DNA of 28,068 nucleotides from CAZDXB01 sp964509335 (GCA_964509335.1 CAZDXB010000033.1:1-28068); one strand, 5' to 3'. Counted from the first letter of the stretch, positions 14,773-23,747 are shown. The notes: generated by a model from the sequence alone, not told the origin. A program made the numbers and translations.

Positions 14773-16938
14773 CTAAATGAAATAATATATCAATACAATT
14801 ACGCCTATTATAGCCATCACGAGATAAGTCTGAACTCTTCCCGTTTGCACTTTTCTGAATATAGCTCCGAACGCGAGCGAAATATTCGCGACCAAATTAA
14901 CCAAACCGTCGATTACGTATAAGTCAAAATATCCGATAAAGTATCCGACGCCTCTGGTTATTAACGCCGCCAAATCAACCAAACCGTCGATTACGTAATT
15001 ATCGAATAAAGCGGAAAGCTTCGCCAGCCCAACCGTTCCGTTAATCGCGGTGTATTGGTATAGCTCGTCGAAATACCACTTGTTCAAGCTAAATCTATAT
15101 ACGGAATTATATTGCTTCGCCAATGAGCCCGGACTGAAAATCTTAAATTGATAGAATAGATACGCCACGAAAATTCCCAGACCGGCTAAAATCAACGATA
15201 GAATCATCGCCGGAATGTGAGCGGCGTGCAATTGGTCGTCGAGAATTCTCGCTCCGTGTCCGTGTTCGCCGTGAGCTCTGTGTTCAGCCGCTACCGCTGC
15301 ATCGCCTTCGCCTTCCACGACCGTCGCTTCAGCCTCTACCATATGCTTTTCTTTCGGCAGAACAAAATCGAATTGGTCTTCCGCGGGAACGACCGTCTCG
15401 GGAGCTTGAATTTTCTTCGTGAACCATCCGGCGTGAGAATTGAACGGATTAGGCGAATAAACAATCCAGAATGAAAGTATCGCCAAAACCACCAGCGGAA
15501 AGACCACGACAAATTTATTCTCTCTCGTGTCTTTCGCTATATCTGTTTTATGTTCGCCGTGGAACGATACAATCGCCAATCTAAACATATAGAAAGCCGT
15601 CATACCCGCGGCGCCGAATCCCATAATAGGAATCAGCCAGTTAATCCCGCCGGTAAGTTGCGCGAAAGCCAAGGTTCCGGCTAATATTCCGTCTTTGCTC
15701 AAGAAACCGGAAGTAAGCGGAACTCCAGAAATAGCCAAAGTTACTATCAAGAATGTTATATACGTCAGCGGCATTGTCTTTCTCAAACCGCCCATATTAT
15801 TAATATCCTGCGCGTCCATACTGTGATTATGCGCTCTGTGCATCGAGGCGTGCATAGCGTGAATAACCGAACCGGAAGCCAAGAATAAAGCGCCTTTAAA
15901 CCAAGCGTGAGTTACCAAATGGAAAAATCCGTTAGTGTAAGACGCCACTCCGATAGCCATAACCATATATCCTAGCTGACTAACGGTCGAATACGCCAGC
16001 ACTTTCTTAAAATCGTTTTGCGTCAAAGCTATAGACGCCGCCATAAAAGCCGTGAAAGCGCCGAAATAAGCTATAAACGTCAAAGCGTCCGCCGTCAGCA
16101 TCGGGAAAATTCTCGCCAACATATAGACGCCCGCGGCGACCATCGTAGCGGCGTGAATTAAACAACTGACCGGCGTAGGACCTTCCATAGCGTCCGGCAG
16201 CCACACGTGCAAGGGAAATTGAGCCGATTTACCAATCGCTCCGCAAAATAGCAATATGCCCGCCGCAGTAAGAGTCGCTCCGCTATCGAATGGCAATATG
16301 CCGGAAGCTATTCCGCCAAAGACTTTGTCGAACATAAAAGTTCCGTAAGTCATATATATAATCAAAATGCCGATAAGAAAGCCGAAATCGCCAATCCTAT
16401 TCGTAATGAAAGCTTTCTTTCCGGCGTTGGCGGCGGAGTCCTTCTCATACCAAAAGCCTATCAACGCGTAAGAGCTGAATCCAACCAACTCCCAGAACAC
16501 GAACATAAAGAGAAAATTGTTGCTTAAGACGATTCCAAGCATCGAGAAAGAAAAGATGCTAAGGTAGGCGTAGTATCTCGAAAACTTAGCGTCTCCCCTC
16601 AGATACTCCATCGAGAACATATGAACGAGGAAGCTTATGACGGTAACCACCATAAGCATAATAGCCGCTAGATTATCGATTCCGAAACCCACTTTTACCG
16701 CGAAATCGCCTAAATGAAACCACGTTACCTTCGACTGCAATATCTGAACGGCGTCGTAAACCACAACTTTCTGATAGCATACGATAGCCGACAGCGCCAT
16801 ATCGACGCCCAAAACAGCCGTGCCGACATAAGAACTCGCCCTTCCCAATCTTTTGCCGAAAAAGATTAAGAAGCCGAAATTCAAAAGCGGCAAAAATACT
16901 ATAATCCACGCAAACGTTAGTAATGTTTCAGTCGCCAT
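14773..16938 (-). CDS. nuoL: Complex I proton-pumping subunit L with extended C-terminal part
   Basis: The protein has 721 residues, against 613 in E. coli. The antiporter core is intact: E150 (VFWELVGFSSY), K237 (GKSAQFPLHVWLPDAMEGP), K348 (HAWFKGALF) and K415/D416 (FLSKDG). Extra length comes from a hydrophilic, His/Glu-rich insertion at about 507-574 (including AEHRAHGEHGHG). The C-terminal lateral-helix region also carries a 26-residue repeat (YVIDGLV at 648-654 and again at 674-680). It ends with QTGRVQTY and a final transmembrane helix, as in other NuoL proteins. Confidence 0.96.
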   Translation of the reverse strand: MATETLLTFAWIIVFLPLLNFGFLIFFGKRLGRASSYVGTAVLGVDMALSAIVCYQKVVVYDAVQILQSKVTWFHLGDFAVKVGFGIDNLAAIMLMVVTVISFLVHMFSMEYLRGDAKFSRYYAYLSIFSFSMLGIVLSNNFLFMFVFWELVGFSSYALIGFWYEKDSAANAGKKAFITNRIGDFGFLIGILIIYMTYGTFMFDKVFGGIASGILPFDSGATLTAAGILLFCGAIGKSAQFPLHVWLPDAMEGPTPVSCLIHAATMVAAGVYMLARIFPMLTADALTFIAYFGAFTAFMAASIALTQNDFKKVLAYSTVSQLGYMVMAIGVASYTNGFFHLVTHAWFKGALFLASGSVIHAMHASMHRAHNHSMDAQDINNMGGLRKTMPLTYITFLIVTLAISGVPLTSGFLSKDGILAGTLAFAQLTGGINWLIPIMGFGAAGMTAFYMFRLAIVSFHGEHKTDIAKDTRENKFVVVFPLVVLAILSFWIVYSPNPFNSHAGWFTKKIQAPETVVPAEDQFDFVLPKEKHMVEAEATVVEGEGDAAVAAEHRAHGEHGHGARILDDQLHAAHIPAMILSLILAGLGIFVAYLFYQFKIFSPGSLAKQYNSVYRFSLNKWYFDELYQYTAINGTVGLAKLSALFDNYVIDGLVDLAALITRGVGYFIGYFDLYVIDGLVNLVANISLAFGAIFRKVQTGRVQTYLVMAIIGVIVLIYYFI

Positions 16939-16979
16939 AATTCAATTTATCGCTTACTTAATTAATCCAATTTCCATTT

Positions 16980-17288
16980 TTAATCCTTCAACCTATCGAC
17001 TTCATCGACGTTAATGTGTTTGAAGTTCTGATAAATATTCAAAACAATCGCGAGCGCTACCGCGGCTTCCGCCGCCGCCAAAATTATCACGAAAATCGCC
17101 GCCACTTGTCCGTCCATATCCAATCCTCTAAACTTCGAAAAAGCGAGGAAATTTATATTAGCCGAATTCAAAATCAGCTCGAGCCCCATAAGAACCAAGA
17201 TAGCGTTCTTTCGGGTAATAACGGCGAATATCCCCATCGCGAATAAAATCGCGCTCAAAACAAGATATTCCGTAAGTCCAACGCCCAT
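16980..17288 (-). CDS. nuoK: Complex I membrane subunit K
   Basis: The protein has 102 residues, three transmembrane helices. The two membrane glutamates of the E-channel are present as E37 (GLELILNSANINF) and E74 (AAAEAAVALAI). Length is as in E. coli (100). It lies 21 bases after nuoJ. Confidence 0.96.
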   Translation of the reverse strand: MGVGLTEYLVLSAILFAMGIFAVITRKNAILVLMGLELILNSANINFLAFSKFRGLDMDGQVAAIFVIILAAAEAAVALAIVLNIYQNFKHINVDEVDRLKD

Positions 17289-17309
17289 AACTAACCTAAA
17301 ATATATATT

Positions 17310-17813
17310 TTACTTTCTTCTCGCAATTAAAGCGGCTCCCACAATCGCTATCAGCAACAAAACCGAAGCGACTTCGAAAGCCAATAAATAATCCGTTAAC
17401 AAACTAACGCCTATTGGAGCTATTACGCTCTTAGCTTCGGGAACCTCCCTAATCGCCCATTGAACGTTAGAATATATCAGAATCAACGCTAAAGCTATCA
17501 CGGCGGCGACAATCAAAGATATAATCCGTTGAGTTTTACCCATAACGTCGGTTTTCATATCAACCGACATTACCTTCGAAGTAAGCATAACTCCGAAAAT
17601 TATCAGAACCAATATGCCGCCTATATAAATCATAATTTGCGTTATCGCCAAGAAATCGGAGTTAAGCAAAACGTACAAACCCGCCACCCCGAAAAAAGTG
17701 AACAACAACGCAAACGCGGCGTGTATCACTTTTCTAGAAAAAACGACTACAGCCGCCGACGCTAGTATTAAAACTGCAAACGCGTAAAAAACTATTATTA
17801 GCAAATCGTTCAT
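17310..17813 (-). CDS. nuoJ: Complex I membrane subunit J
   Basis: The protein has 167 residues and five transmembrane helices. The conserved region around MIYIGGILVLIIFGVML (about 60-77) carries the Tyr-Gly-Gly segment of the TM3 pi-bulge that links the quinone site to the antiporter subunits. Position between nuoI and nuoK is canonical. Confidence 0.95.
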   Translation of the reverse strand: MNDLLIIVFYAFAVLILASAAVVVFSRKVIHAAFALLFTFFGVAGLYVLLNSDFLAITQIMIYIGGILVLIIFGVMLTSKVMSVDMKTDVMGKTQRIISLIVAAVIALALILIYSNVQWAIREVPEAKSVIAPIGVSLLTDYLLAFEVASVLLLIAIVGAALIARRK

Positions 17814-17838
17814 AATGTATTAGCTTTATAATTTCGTT

Positions 17839-18468
17839 TTACTTCTTGTCTTTTTTATCGTCTTTATTATCCTTGCCCTTGGCGCCCTTCTGCTCCTTGT
17901 CGCCGCCTTTCTCTTTGCCTTTTTCCTTAGCTTCTTTTGCGGCTTTCGCTTTTGCCGCGGCTTCCTTCTTCTTTTTCTTCTCGGCTTTGTGCTTTTCTAA
18001 CAGCTTCTTCTTCTCTGCAATATCCTCTTCGCTCATTGTAATGAAAGTGTAAACCAAATCGTCCCTGTCTTCGGATGAATATTCGAATTCCTTCGTATGA
18101 TAAATAGCGTTAGTCGGACAAGGCTCAGTACACAAACCACAAAAACAGCACTTCGCGAAATCTATCTGATAATTCTTCACCCAAAGCGAGCGTTTCGAGC
18201 CGTCCTTAAGAGGCGGAGCGTCGCCCGGAACTGCTTTTAAAGTGTCAATCGTAATGCACTCAACCGGACAGGCTCTCGCGCATTGATTGCATCCGTTGCA
18301 TAACTCGGGATCGACGTATAGCCTGTTCCTCTCCGTTTCCGGCATCGGATGTCTTTCCTTGGGGTATTGTATAGTAACGTTTCGTTTGAAAAGATGAATC
18401 AAAGTAAGTCTCATCCCGATCAAAACAGTTGAAATCCCAAGCCATATATTTTTAAAGTATTTAGGCAT
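17839..18468 (-). CDS. nuoI: Complex I Fe-S subunit I with long Lys-rich C-terminal tail
   Basis: The protein has 209 residues. Two [4Fe-4S] ferredoxin motifs are complete: C57/60/63/67 (CNGCNQCARACP) and C107/110/113/117 (C-x2-CGLCTEPCP), clusters N6a and N6b. An N-terminal amphipathic region anchors it to the membrane arm. From about residue 153 to 209 the sequence is a low-complexity tail of Lys, Glu, Ala, Gly and Asp not found in E. coli NuoI (180 residues). With no NuoG in this operon, NuoI is the natural entry point for electrons from an external donor. Confidence 0.95.
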   Translation of the reverse strand: MPKYFKNIWLGISTVLIGMRLTLIHLFKRNVTIQYPKERHPMPETERNRLYVDPELCNGCNQCARACPVECITIDTLKAVPGDAPPLKDGSKRSLWVKNYQIDFAKCCFCGLCTEPCPTNAIYHTKEFEYSSEDRDDLVYTFITMSEEDIAEKKKLLEKHKAEKKKKKEAAAKAKAAKEAKEKGKEKGGDKEQKGAKGKDNKDDKKDKK

Positions 18469-18523
18469 TTCTATTCTCGCGTCTCCAATTTAACAAACGA
18501 CATATATATTCGTCTAATCCCTT

Positions 18524-19573
18524 TTACTTCAACATCACAAAAATCCCCACGGCAAAAAAGCATAAGAACGCCGCCGGGGTCAGCACTTTCCAAGACATAT
18601 ACATTAGTTGGTCCACTCTCAGTCTCGGGAGCGTCCATCTAAGCCAAATTGTTACGAAAACAAAGAAAAACGCTTTCAAAATAAACCACGCCGCTCCCAA
18701 AATGGGACCTTCCAAGAAACCCGGAATCGGCGAGTTCCAACCGCCTAAGAAAAGCAAAGAAATAATAGCGGACACTACAAATATATTCGCGTACTCCGCG
18801 AAAAAAAACATCGCGAATTTCATTCCGGAGTATTCTACGTGATAGCCGGCTACAATCTCCGATTCGCCTTCGGGTATATCGAAAGGCGTTCTGTTCGTTT
18901 CCGCCAAACTTGAAAGTAAGTAAATTAAAAACAACCCAACAGTAAAAGGTATGAATAAAATCTTCCAAATCGGTCCGGGACCGGCGAATAAATACCAGTT
19001 CCAAAAGCCGCCCGATTGATTAGCGTTAATCTCTTGCAAATTAAGAGTGCCGGAAAGAACTGCGAGCGACAAAATTGTCAAAGCGCCGGGGATTTCGTAG
19101 CTAACTATCTGAGCCGCCGACCTCATAGCTCCCAACAAAGAATACTTATTATTCGAAGCCCAGCCAGCCATAACCAAACCAATCACCGCTATAGAACCAA
19201 CGGCGAAAACATAGAACAAGCCCAAATCGATAGCCGCCGGAGCGAACTTTGAGCTAAAAGGAATTACCGCGAAACATGCGAACGCGCCCGTGAACATAAT
19301 AAAAGGCGCCATATTAAACAAAGGTTTGTCGGCTGCGTCGGGCGTTATATCTTCTTTTTGCAACAATTTAACAACTTCGGCTATAGGCTGTATTACGCCT
19401 TTCCAGCCAGTGCGCATAGGACCCAGCCTCTGCTGGATAAACGCGGCGAATTTCAATTCGCCCAAAATAGCTATTAAAGCGTAAATAACTACGAAAATTA
19501 ACGGTATCGTTACGATTATCGACGCCGCGAAAAAATTTTCACCCAACCATTCAAATATAAAATTCGTATCCAT
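18524..19573 (-). CDS. nuoH: Complex I membrane subunit H
   Basis: The protein has 349 residues, about eight to nine transmembrane helices. Conserved quinone-chamber segments are present: GPMRTGWKGVIQPIAEVVKL (51-70), MRSAAQIVSYEIP, and the acidic loop NRTPFDIPEGESEIVAGYH followed by EYSGM. It couples quinone reduction to the proton channels. It lies 26 bases after nuoD. Confidence 0.96.
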   Translation of the reverse strand: MDTNFIFEWLGENFFAASIIVTIPLIFVVIYALIAILGELKFAAFIQQRLGPMRTGWKGVIQPIAEVVKLLQKEDITPDAADKPLFNMAPFIMFTGAFACFAVIPFSSKFAPAAIDLGLFYVFAVGSIAVIGLVMAGWASNNKYSLLGAMRSAAQIVSYEIPGALTILSLAVLSGTLNLQEINANQSGGFWNWYLFAGPGPIWKILFIPFTVGLFLIYLLSSLAETNRTPFDIPEGESEIVAGYHVEYSGMKFAMFFFAEYANIFVVSAIISLLFLGGWNSPIPGFLEGPILGAAWFILKAFFFVFVTIWLRWTLPRLRVDQLMYMSWKVLTPAAFLCFFAVGIFVMLK

Positions 19574-19599
19574 TACGTATATTTATTTTTGTTACTTAA

Positions 19600-20751
19600 T
19601 TATCTATCCACTTCGCCTAATACAATATCGACGCTGCCGAGAATCATAATCAAGTCGGCGAACAAATATCCCTTAGAGATTTCCGGCAACACCGAAAGAT
19701 TAACGAAGCTCGTGCCTCTCGCTTTTACGCGTTCCGGCTTAGGTTTCCCGTTGCTTACTATGTAAAAACCTAGTTCGCCCTTAGGATTTTCAGCCTTTGC
19801 GTAAATCTCGCCTTTGGGAACTTTCACCCTCTTCGGAATTTTCTCGGTAACGTCGCCGTCCATCGGCATCTGTTCTATCGCTTGTTCTAATATATTGCAG
19901 CTCTGCTCAATTTCTCTGAATCTTACTATATTTCTATCCCAGCAATCGCCGAGCGTCCCCATCTCGCCTTTGCCAACCTGAACGTCGAAATCAAACCTAT
20001 CGTATATAGAATAAGGCTCGGTTCTTCTCAAATCGTAAGGAACGCCGGAGCCTCTCAGAACGGGACCGCTACAACCGTAACTAATAGCCACGTCATCTGG
20101 AAGTATTCCAACGTTGGCGGTTCGTTCGATAAATATCTTATTGCCGATTAAAAGCCCGTAAATATCTTTGTTTGTTTTTCGGGCTATATTCACCACTTCC
20201 ATTATGTCTTCCTTGAAAGTAGGATAAACGTCGCCAGCCATACCGCCGACGCGGAAGTAATTATATAACAACCTGCCGCCCGAAAGTTTCTCGAGGATAT
20301 GAAGGATATATTCCCTGTCGCGGAACAGCCAAAGCAGAGGAGTAAAAGCGCCGGAGTCCAAACCGAAAGTCGCTATAGCTATTTCGTGATTGGCTATTCT
20401 GTTTAACTCCGAAACAATAACGCGCAAATATTCCACTTTTTCCGGAACTTCTATACCCGCCAATTTCTCGAGCCCCATAACGTAGGGCCATTCGCTATTC
20501 ATCGACGAGATATAATCCATCCTATCAATGTAAGGGACTACCTGCTGGTAAGTCGAATTCTCGGAATACTTTTCAAAGCATCGGTGTAAATATCCGATAT
20601 GGGGAATAACGTCGGTTACGACTTCGCCGTCTAATTCGACTTCCAATCTCAAAACTCCGTGAGTCGATGGGTGTTGCGGACCCACGTTTAGCCTCATCCT
20701 CTCGGAATCAAGCCGGCTGTAGTCTATGTCTATTTTTCTTAACTCGCTCAC
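19600..20751 (-). CDS. nuoD: Complex I quinone-site subunit D (49-kDa homologue)
   Basis: The protein has 383 residues, a NiFe-hydrogenase large-subunit homologue that has lost its metal cysteines. The quinone-site loop is VGPQHPSTHG with H27 and H31. The Tyr-containing helix PYIDRMDYISSM follows at about 78-89. The C-terminus ADLIMILGSVDIVLGEVDR is canonical. NuoC and NuoD are separate genes, 33 bases apart, not fused as in E. coli. Confidence 0.96.
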   Translation of the reverse strand: MSELRKIDIDYSRLDSERMRLNVGPQHPSTHGVLRLEVELDGEVVTDVIPHIGYLHRCFEKYSENSTYQQVVPYIDRMDYISSMNSEWPYVMGLEKLAGIEVPEKVEYLRVIVSELNRIANHEIAIATFGLDSGAFTPLLWLFRDREYILHILEKLSGGRLLYNYFRVGGMAGDVYPTFKEDIMEVVNIARKTNKDIYGLLIGNKIFIERTANVGILPDDVAISYGCSGPVLRGSGVPYDLRRTEPYSIYDRFDFDVQVGKGEMGTLGDCWDRNIVRFREIEQSCNILEQAIEQMPMDGDVTEKIPKRVKVPKGEIYAKAENPKGELGFYIVSNGKPKPERVKARGTSFVNLSVLPEISKGYLFADLIMILGSVDIVLGEVDR

Positions 20752-20784
20752 CGCTAATCGCCGTTTTATTAAAAATTATTTTCT

Positions 20785-21261
20785 TTAGTATGGAACTTTC
20801 ATTCCGTGATATTCCTCCGGCTCCTTGTAATCTTTCCTTAAAGGATGCCCTTCCCAATCGTAAGGATTCAGAATTCTTATCAAATTATGATGCCCCTCGA
20901 ACTCTACACCCAATAAATCCCAAGCTTCGCGTTCGTGCCAATCGGCGGTACGCCATAAATTCTCGACCGTCGGAACTTTAGGATTATCTTTGGGAACAAT
21001 AACCTTAAGCGTTATTCTATGCTTAAGCTCGAAAGAATACAAATGGTAAACGACTCCTAAATCGTCTTTCAAATCCAAGCCCGAAAGGCAAGCCAAATAA
21101 TCGAATTTCAAATCTTCGTCGTCTCTCAAATACTTAGCTATATCGAACAGTTTATCGGGCTTTATCTGAATAAAAGAATCCGAAGGCGCTTCTTCTACAA
21201 AATCCAAAATAGCGTCGTCGAACCTTTCTTTTAACTTATCGTTTATCTCTTTAGCTTCCAT
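20785..21261 (-). CDS. nuoC: Complex I peripheral subunit C (30-kDa homologue)
   Basis: The protein has 158 residues with the family signature ADWHEREAWDLLGVEFEGH (about 113-131) and the NPYDWEGHPLRKDY motif. It is a structural subunit of the quinone module. The start lies 9 bases after the nuoB stop, with a weak GAGAG ribosome site. Confidence 0.95.
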   Translation of the reverse strand: MEAKEINDKLKERFDDAILDFVEEAPSDSFIQIKPDKLFDIAKYLRDDEDLKFDYLACLSGLDLKDDLGVVYHLYSFELKHRITLKVIVPKDNPKVPTVENLWRTADWHEREAWDLLGVEFEGHHNLIRILNPYDWEGHPLRKDYKEPEEYHGMKVPY

Positions 21262-21270
21262 AATAGCTCT

Positions 21271-21813
21271 CTATGCGTTTTTCTTCATTTTTTTCTTGTC
21301 TTCTTCGGCTAATCTTTTCCTTTTGTTGAAGATAGCTTCTTTTCTAATCTTACTTTGCAACATTATCATCCCCTCTTCCAAAGCTTCGGGTCTCGGAGGG
21401 CAACCGGGAACATAAACGTCCACGGGAATAACTCTATCGACGCCTTTCAAAACGTGATAGCCGTGCTTCCAATATGGACCGCCGCAGTTGGCGCAGGAAC
21501 CCATCGAGATAACGTATTTTGGCTCCGCCATCTGCTCGTAAACTCTCTTTATTCTCTCCGCCATTTTCAGCGTAACCGTGCCCGATATTATTATAAAGTC
21601 GGCTTGGCGGGGACTCGACCTAGGAATAGTTCCGTAGCGCATGAAGTCGAAGTGAGACGCGTTGACAGCCATAAATTCAATAGCGCAACAAGCCAAACCA
21701 AACTGCAAATACCAGTCCGATTTGCCTCTGCCCCAATTCAGGATATCTTCGACTTTGCCGAGTAAATATCCGCCGCCTTCGAAAGGGTCGTTTAATCTAT
21801 TTAGAAGTCCCAT
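21271..21813 (-). CDS. nuoB: Complex I cluster-N2 subunit B
   Basis: The protein has 180 residues. The four ligands of the terminal [4Fe-4S] cluster N2 are C42 and C43 (ACCAIEF), C107 (GSCANCGGPY) and C138 (PGCPPRPEAL). It hands electrons to quinone at the NuoB/NuoD interface. The last 25 or so residues form a basic tail (KRKRLAEEDKKKMKKNA), milder than that of NuoI. Confidence 0.96.
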   Translation of the reverse strand: MGLLNRLNDPFEGGGYLLGKVEDILNWGRGKSDWYLQFGLACCAIEFMAVNASHFDFMRYGTIPRSSPRQADFIIISGTVTLKMAERIKRVYEQMAEPKYVISMGSCANCGGPYWKHGYHVLKGVDRVIPVDVYVPGCPPRPEALEEGMIMLQSKIRKEAIFNKRKRLAEEDKKKMKKNA

Positions 21814-21829
21814 TTAAAGTCTCCGTTAT

Positions 21830-22240
21830 TTATTCTTTTCCTATAACGTAATCTTTTAACTTCGGTATATAAGGCTTGGGCCTCTCCCAATCTATATCGC
21901 CTTTAGCCCAAACGTAAGCCAGTCCGGCTAAGAGTATTACGACAAAAATCGTCATTTCGATAAAAGCAAACCAGCCCAAATCGGAAAAAACGACCGCCCA
22001 AGGAAGCAAAAACACAACTTCTACGTCGAAAAGCAAAAACACTAAAGCAATTATATAAAAGCGGAAGTTGAATCTTATCCAAGGACTGCCGGTAAGCAAA
22101 TCCTCGCCGCACTCGTAAGTCATATTCTTTTCCGGATTTGGTTTGCTAGGCCTGACTATCGCCGCGGCGACCAAACCCAACGCCACAAACACTATACCGA
22201 CTATAAAAAACAACAGTATTACGCCAAAGTCTGTCAGCAT
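21830..22240 (-). CDS. nuoA: Complex I membrane subunit A, first gene of the nuo operon
   Basis: The protein has 136 residues, three transmembrane helices, with the signature YECGEDLLTGSPWIRFNFRF followed by FLLFDVEVVFLLPWA. It opens the operon nuoABCDHIJKLMN, in which intergenic gaps are 9-63 bases. No nuoE, nuoF or nuoG lies between D and H, the place they occupy in 14-gene operons. Confidence 0.95.
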   Translation of the reverse strand: MLTDFGVILLFFIVGIVFVALGLVAAAIVRPSKPNPEKNMTYECGEDLLTGSPWIRFNFRFYIIALVFLLFDVEVVFLLPWAVVFSDLGWFAFIEMTIFVVILLAGLAYVWAKGDIDWERPKPYIPKLKDYVIGKE

Positions 22241-22448
22241 CTCGTCTATTTCTATTTGTTAATAATCAAATTTATTCTCTGTTAAATTGCAATTATTAAG
22301 ACGCCAATTTAAAAAATGAAAACGATATTATTAAAATTATTTTTCTAATCTTCTCTTCAAATCGCCTTTTTAAAATAGGTGTATTCAAATTGTTGTTTTG
22401 CTAAATCCTTTTTACTTTGCTTTTTATTAACCTTATATTCTATAAAAC
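22241..22448 (-). promoter_or_regulatory. Leader and probable promoter region of the nuo operon
   Basis: This 208-base AT-rich gap separates the antiporter stop from nuoA. A Bacteroidota-type -7 box (TAAATTTG, - strand 22274-22267) would place a start about 20 bases before nuoA, but no TTTG lies at the right distance upstream. A 10-bp palindrome AATTGCAATT is at 22285-22294. I see no convincing terminator for the antiporter gene, so read-through into nuo is possible. Confidence 0.3.
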
Positions 22449-23747
22449 TTATATAAAGAACAATTGAGCTATTATAAAAATTGGAAGCAAAACTATAATG
22501 GAGAATTTAATCATATAAGCGAAAAAGTTCGGCATCGAAACGTTTTGGCTTTCCGCTATCGCTTTAACCATAAAGTTCGGTCCGTTTCCGATATAAGTCA
22601 TAGCTCCGAAGTAAACCGAAGAAACGGAAATAGCTTTTAAAATCGATTCGGGTATTTGCGCGACAATACTATCCGCTCCAGCTTGAGGCAATCCCAAAGC
22701 GAGAGAATGGAACGTAACAGCCGTGGGAGTGTTGTCCAAGAACGCGCTCAAACCGCCGGTAGCGTAATAAAACAAAGTCGGCGTATTGATTCCCATACCC
22801 TTGGCGTTCGCTTCCAGATAAATCAAACAGGGCGTCATCGTTATAAATATGCCTAAAAACAAATACGCCACCTCTACAATTGGGGCCCAAGTGAAGCGAT
22901 TAGCCGACCTCACCTTCTGTTTAGTAAATTTCAACGACAGCAACGCCATCGCTAGCATAACGACTTCTCTAATGAAAGATGAAATATGCCCGAACTTAAT
23001 AAAAGAAATCACGTTAGGATTTATAAAAGCTACCGATAAAACGACTCCGGCAAGCCACAAAAAGTTCAAATTGCCCCTGATTCTAATGGGCTTCTTTTCG
23101 CCTGAAAACTTCTCGTCTAAATCCAGACCCTCTTTTTTGAGGAAATAAGTATCGACAAAAAAGAAAACGACAATGAAAATAAAGTTAGCGAACAGCCACT
23201 CGGGCATCAATTGAAAGAACCATTCAAAAGGAGCGCCTCGCAAATACATCATAAACAAAGGCGGGTCGCCGAGCGGCGTTAACATACCCCCGCAATTTGC
23301 GACTATCGCTATGAAAAACAAAACCGTATGAACTTTATTCTTTCTAATACTGTTCGCTTGCAGTATCGGGCGAATTAACAGCATAGCCGCGCCGGTAGTC
23401 CCCATAAACGAAGCCAACACGGCGCCGATGCCGAGAATAACCGAATTGACTTGCGGCGTCGGTTTTATCGTTCCGTCAACAAATATGCCGCCGCTAATGA
23501 CGAATAGAGACCCCAATAGTATTATGAAAGGAATGTAGTCATAGACCATCGAGTGTTCCAACTCGTGGGTAAAACCCATTAGCAAAAGCCAAACCGTCGT
23601 CGGTATCCCAAGTATCAACGAAACAATTAGTTTGTTTTTATTGGATTCCCAAAAATCATAAGCTACGAGAGGCAAGACCGCAATCGAGCCAAGCATCAAT
23701 ATGAACGGTATCAAAGAATATAAAGGAACGGTAGCTTGATGTTCCAT
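22449..23747 (-). CDS. NhaD-like Na+/H+ antiporter of the ion transporter superfamily
   Basis: The protein has 432 residues, about 11-12 transmembrane helices. Family motifs of NhaD/ArsB/CitMHS-type carriers are visible: GTTGAAMLLIRP (116-127), GGMLTPLGDPPLF (153-165), FLDNTPTA (336-343) and GAMTYIGNGPNFM (381-393). The paired GDPP and DNTP motifs in opposed re-entrant regions favour Na+/H+ exchange over citrate transport, but substrate is not certain. It stands upstream of nuo in the same direction and could couple the proton gradient made by complex I to Na+ export. It has its own likely promoter and does not overlap its neighbours. Confidence 0.8.
   Translation of the reverse strand: MEHQATVPLYSLIPFILMLGSIAVLPLVAYDFWESNKNKLIVSLILGIPTTVWLLLMGFTHELEHSMVYDYIPFIILLGSLFVISGGIFVDGTIKPTPQVNSVILGIGAVLASFMGTTGAAMLLIRPILQANSIRKNKVHTVLFFIAIVANCGGMLTPLGDPPLFMMYLRGAPFEWFFQLMPEWLFANFIFIVVFFFVDTYFLKKEGLDLDEKFSGEKKPIRIRGNLNFLWLAGVVLSVAFINPNVISFIKFGHISSFIREVVMLAMALLSLKFTKQKVRSANRFTWAPIVEVAYLFLGIFITMTPCLIYLEANAKGMGINTPTLFYYATGGLSAFLDNTPTAVTFHSLALGLPQAGADSIVAQIPESILKAISVSSVYFGAMTYIGNGPNFMVKAIAESQNVSMPNFFAYMIKFSIIVLLPIFIIAQLFFI

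Noticed and set aside
19600..20751. NuoD as a NiFe-hydrogenase large subunit
   Set aside because: The N- and C-terminal CxxC metal motifs are absent, and the gene lies between nuoC and nuoH with complex I signatures.
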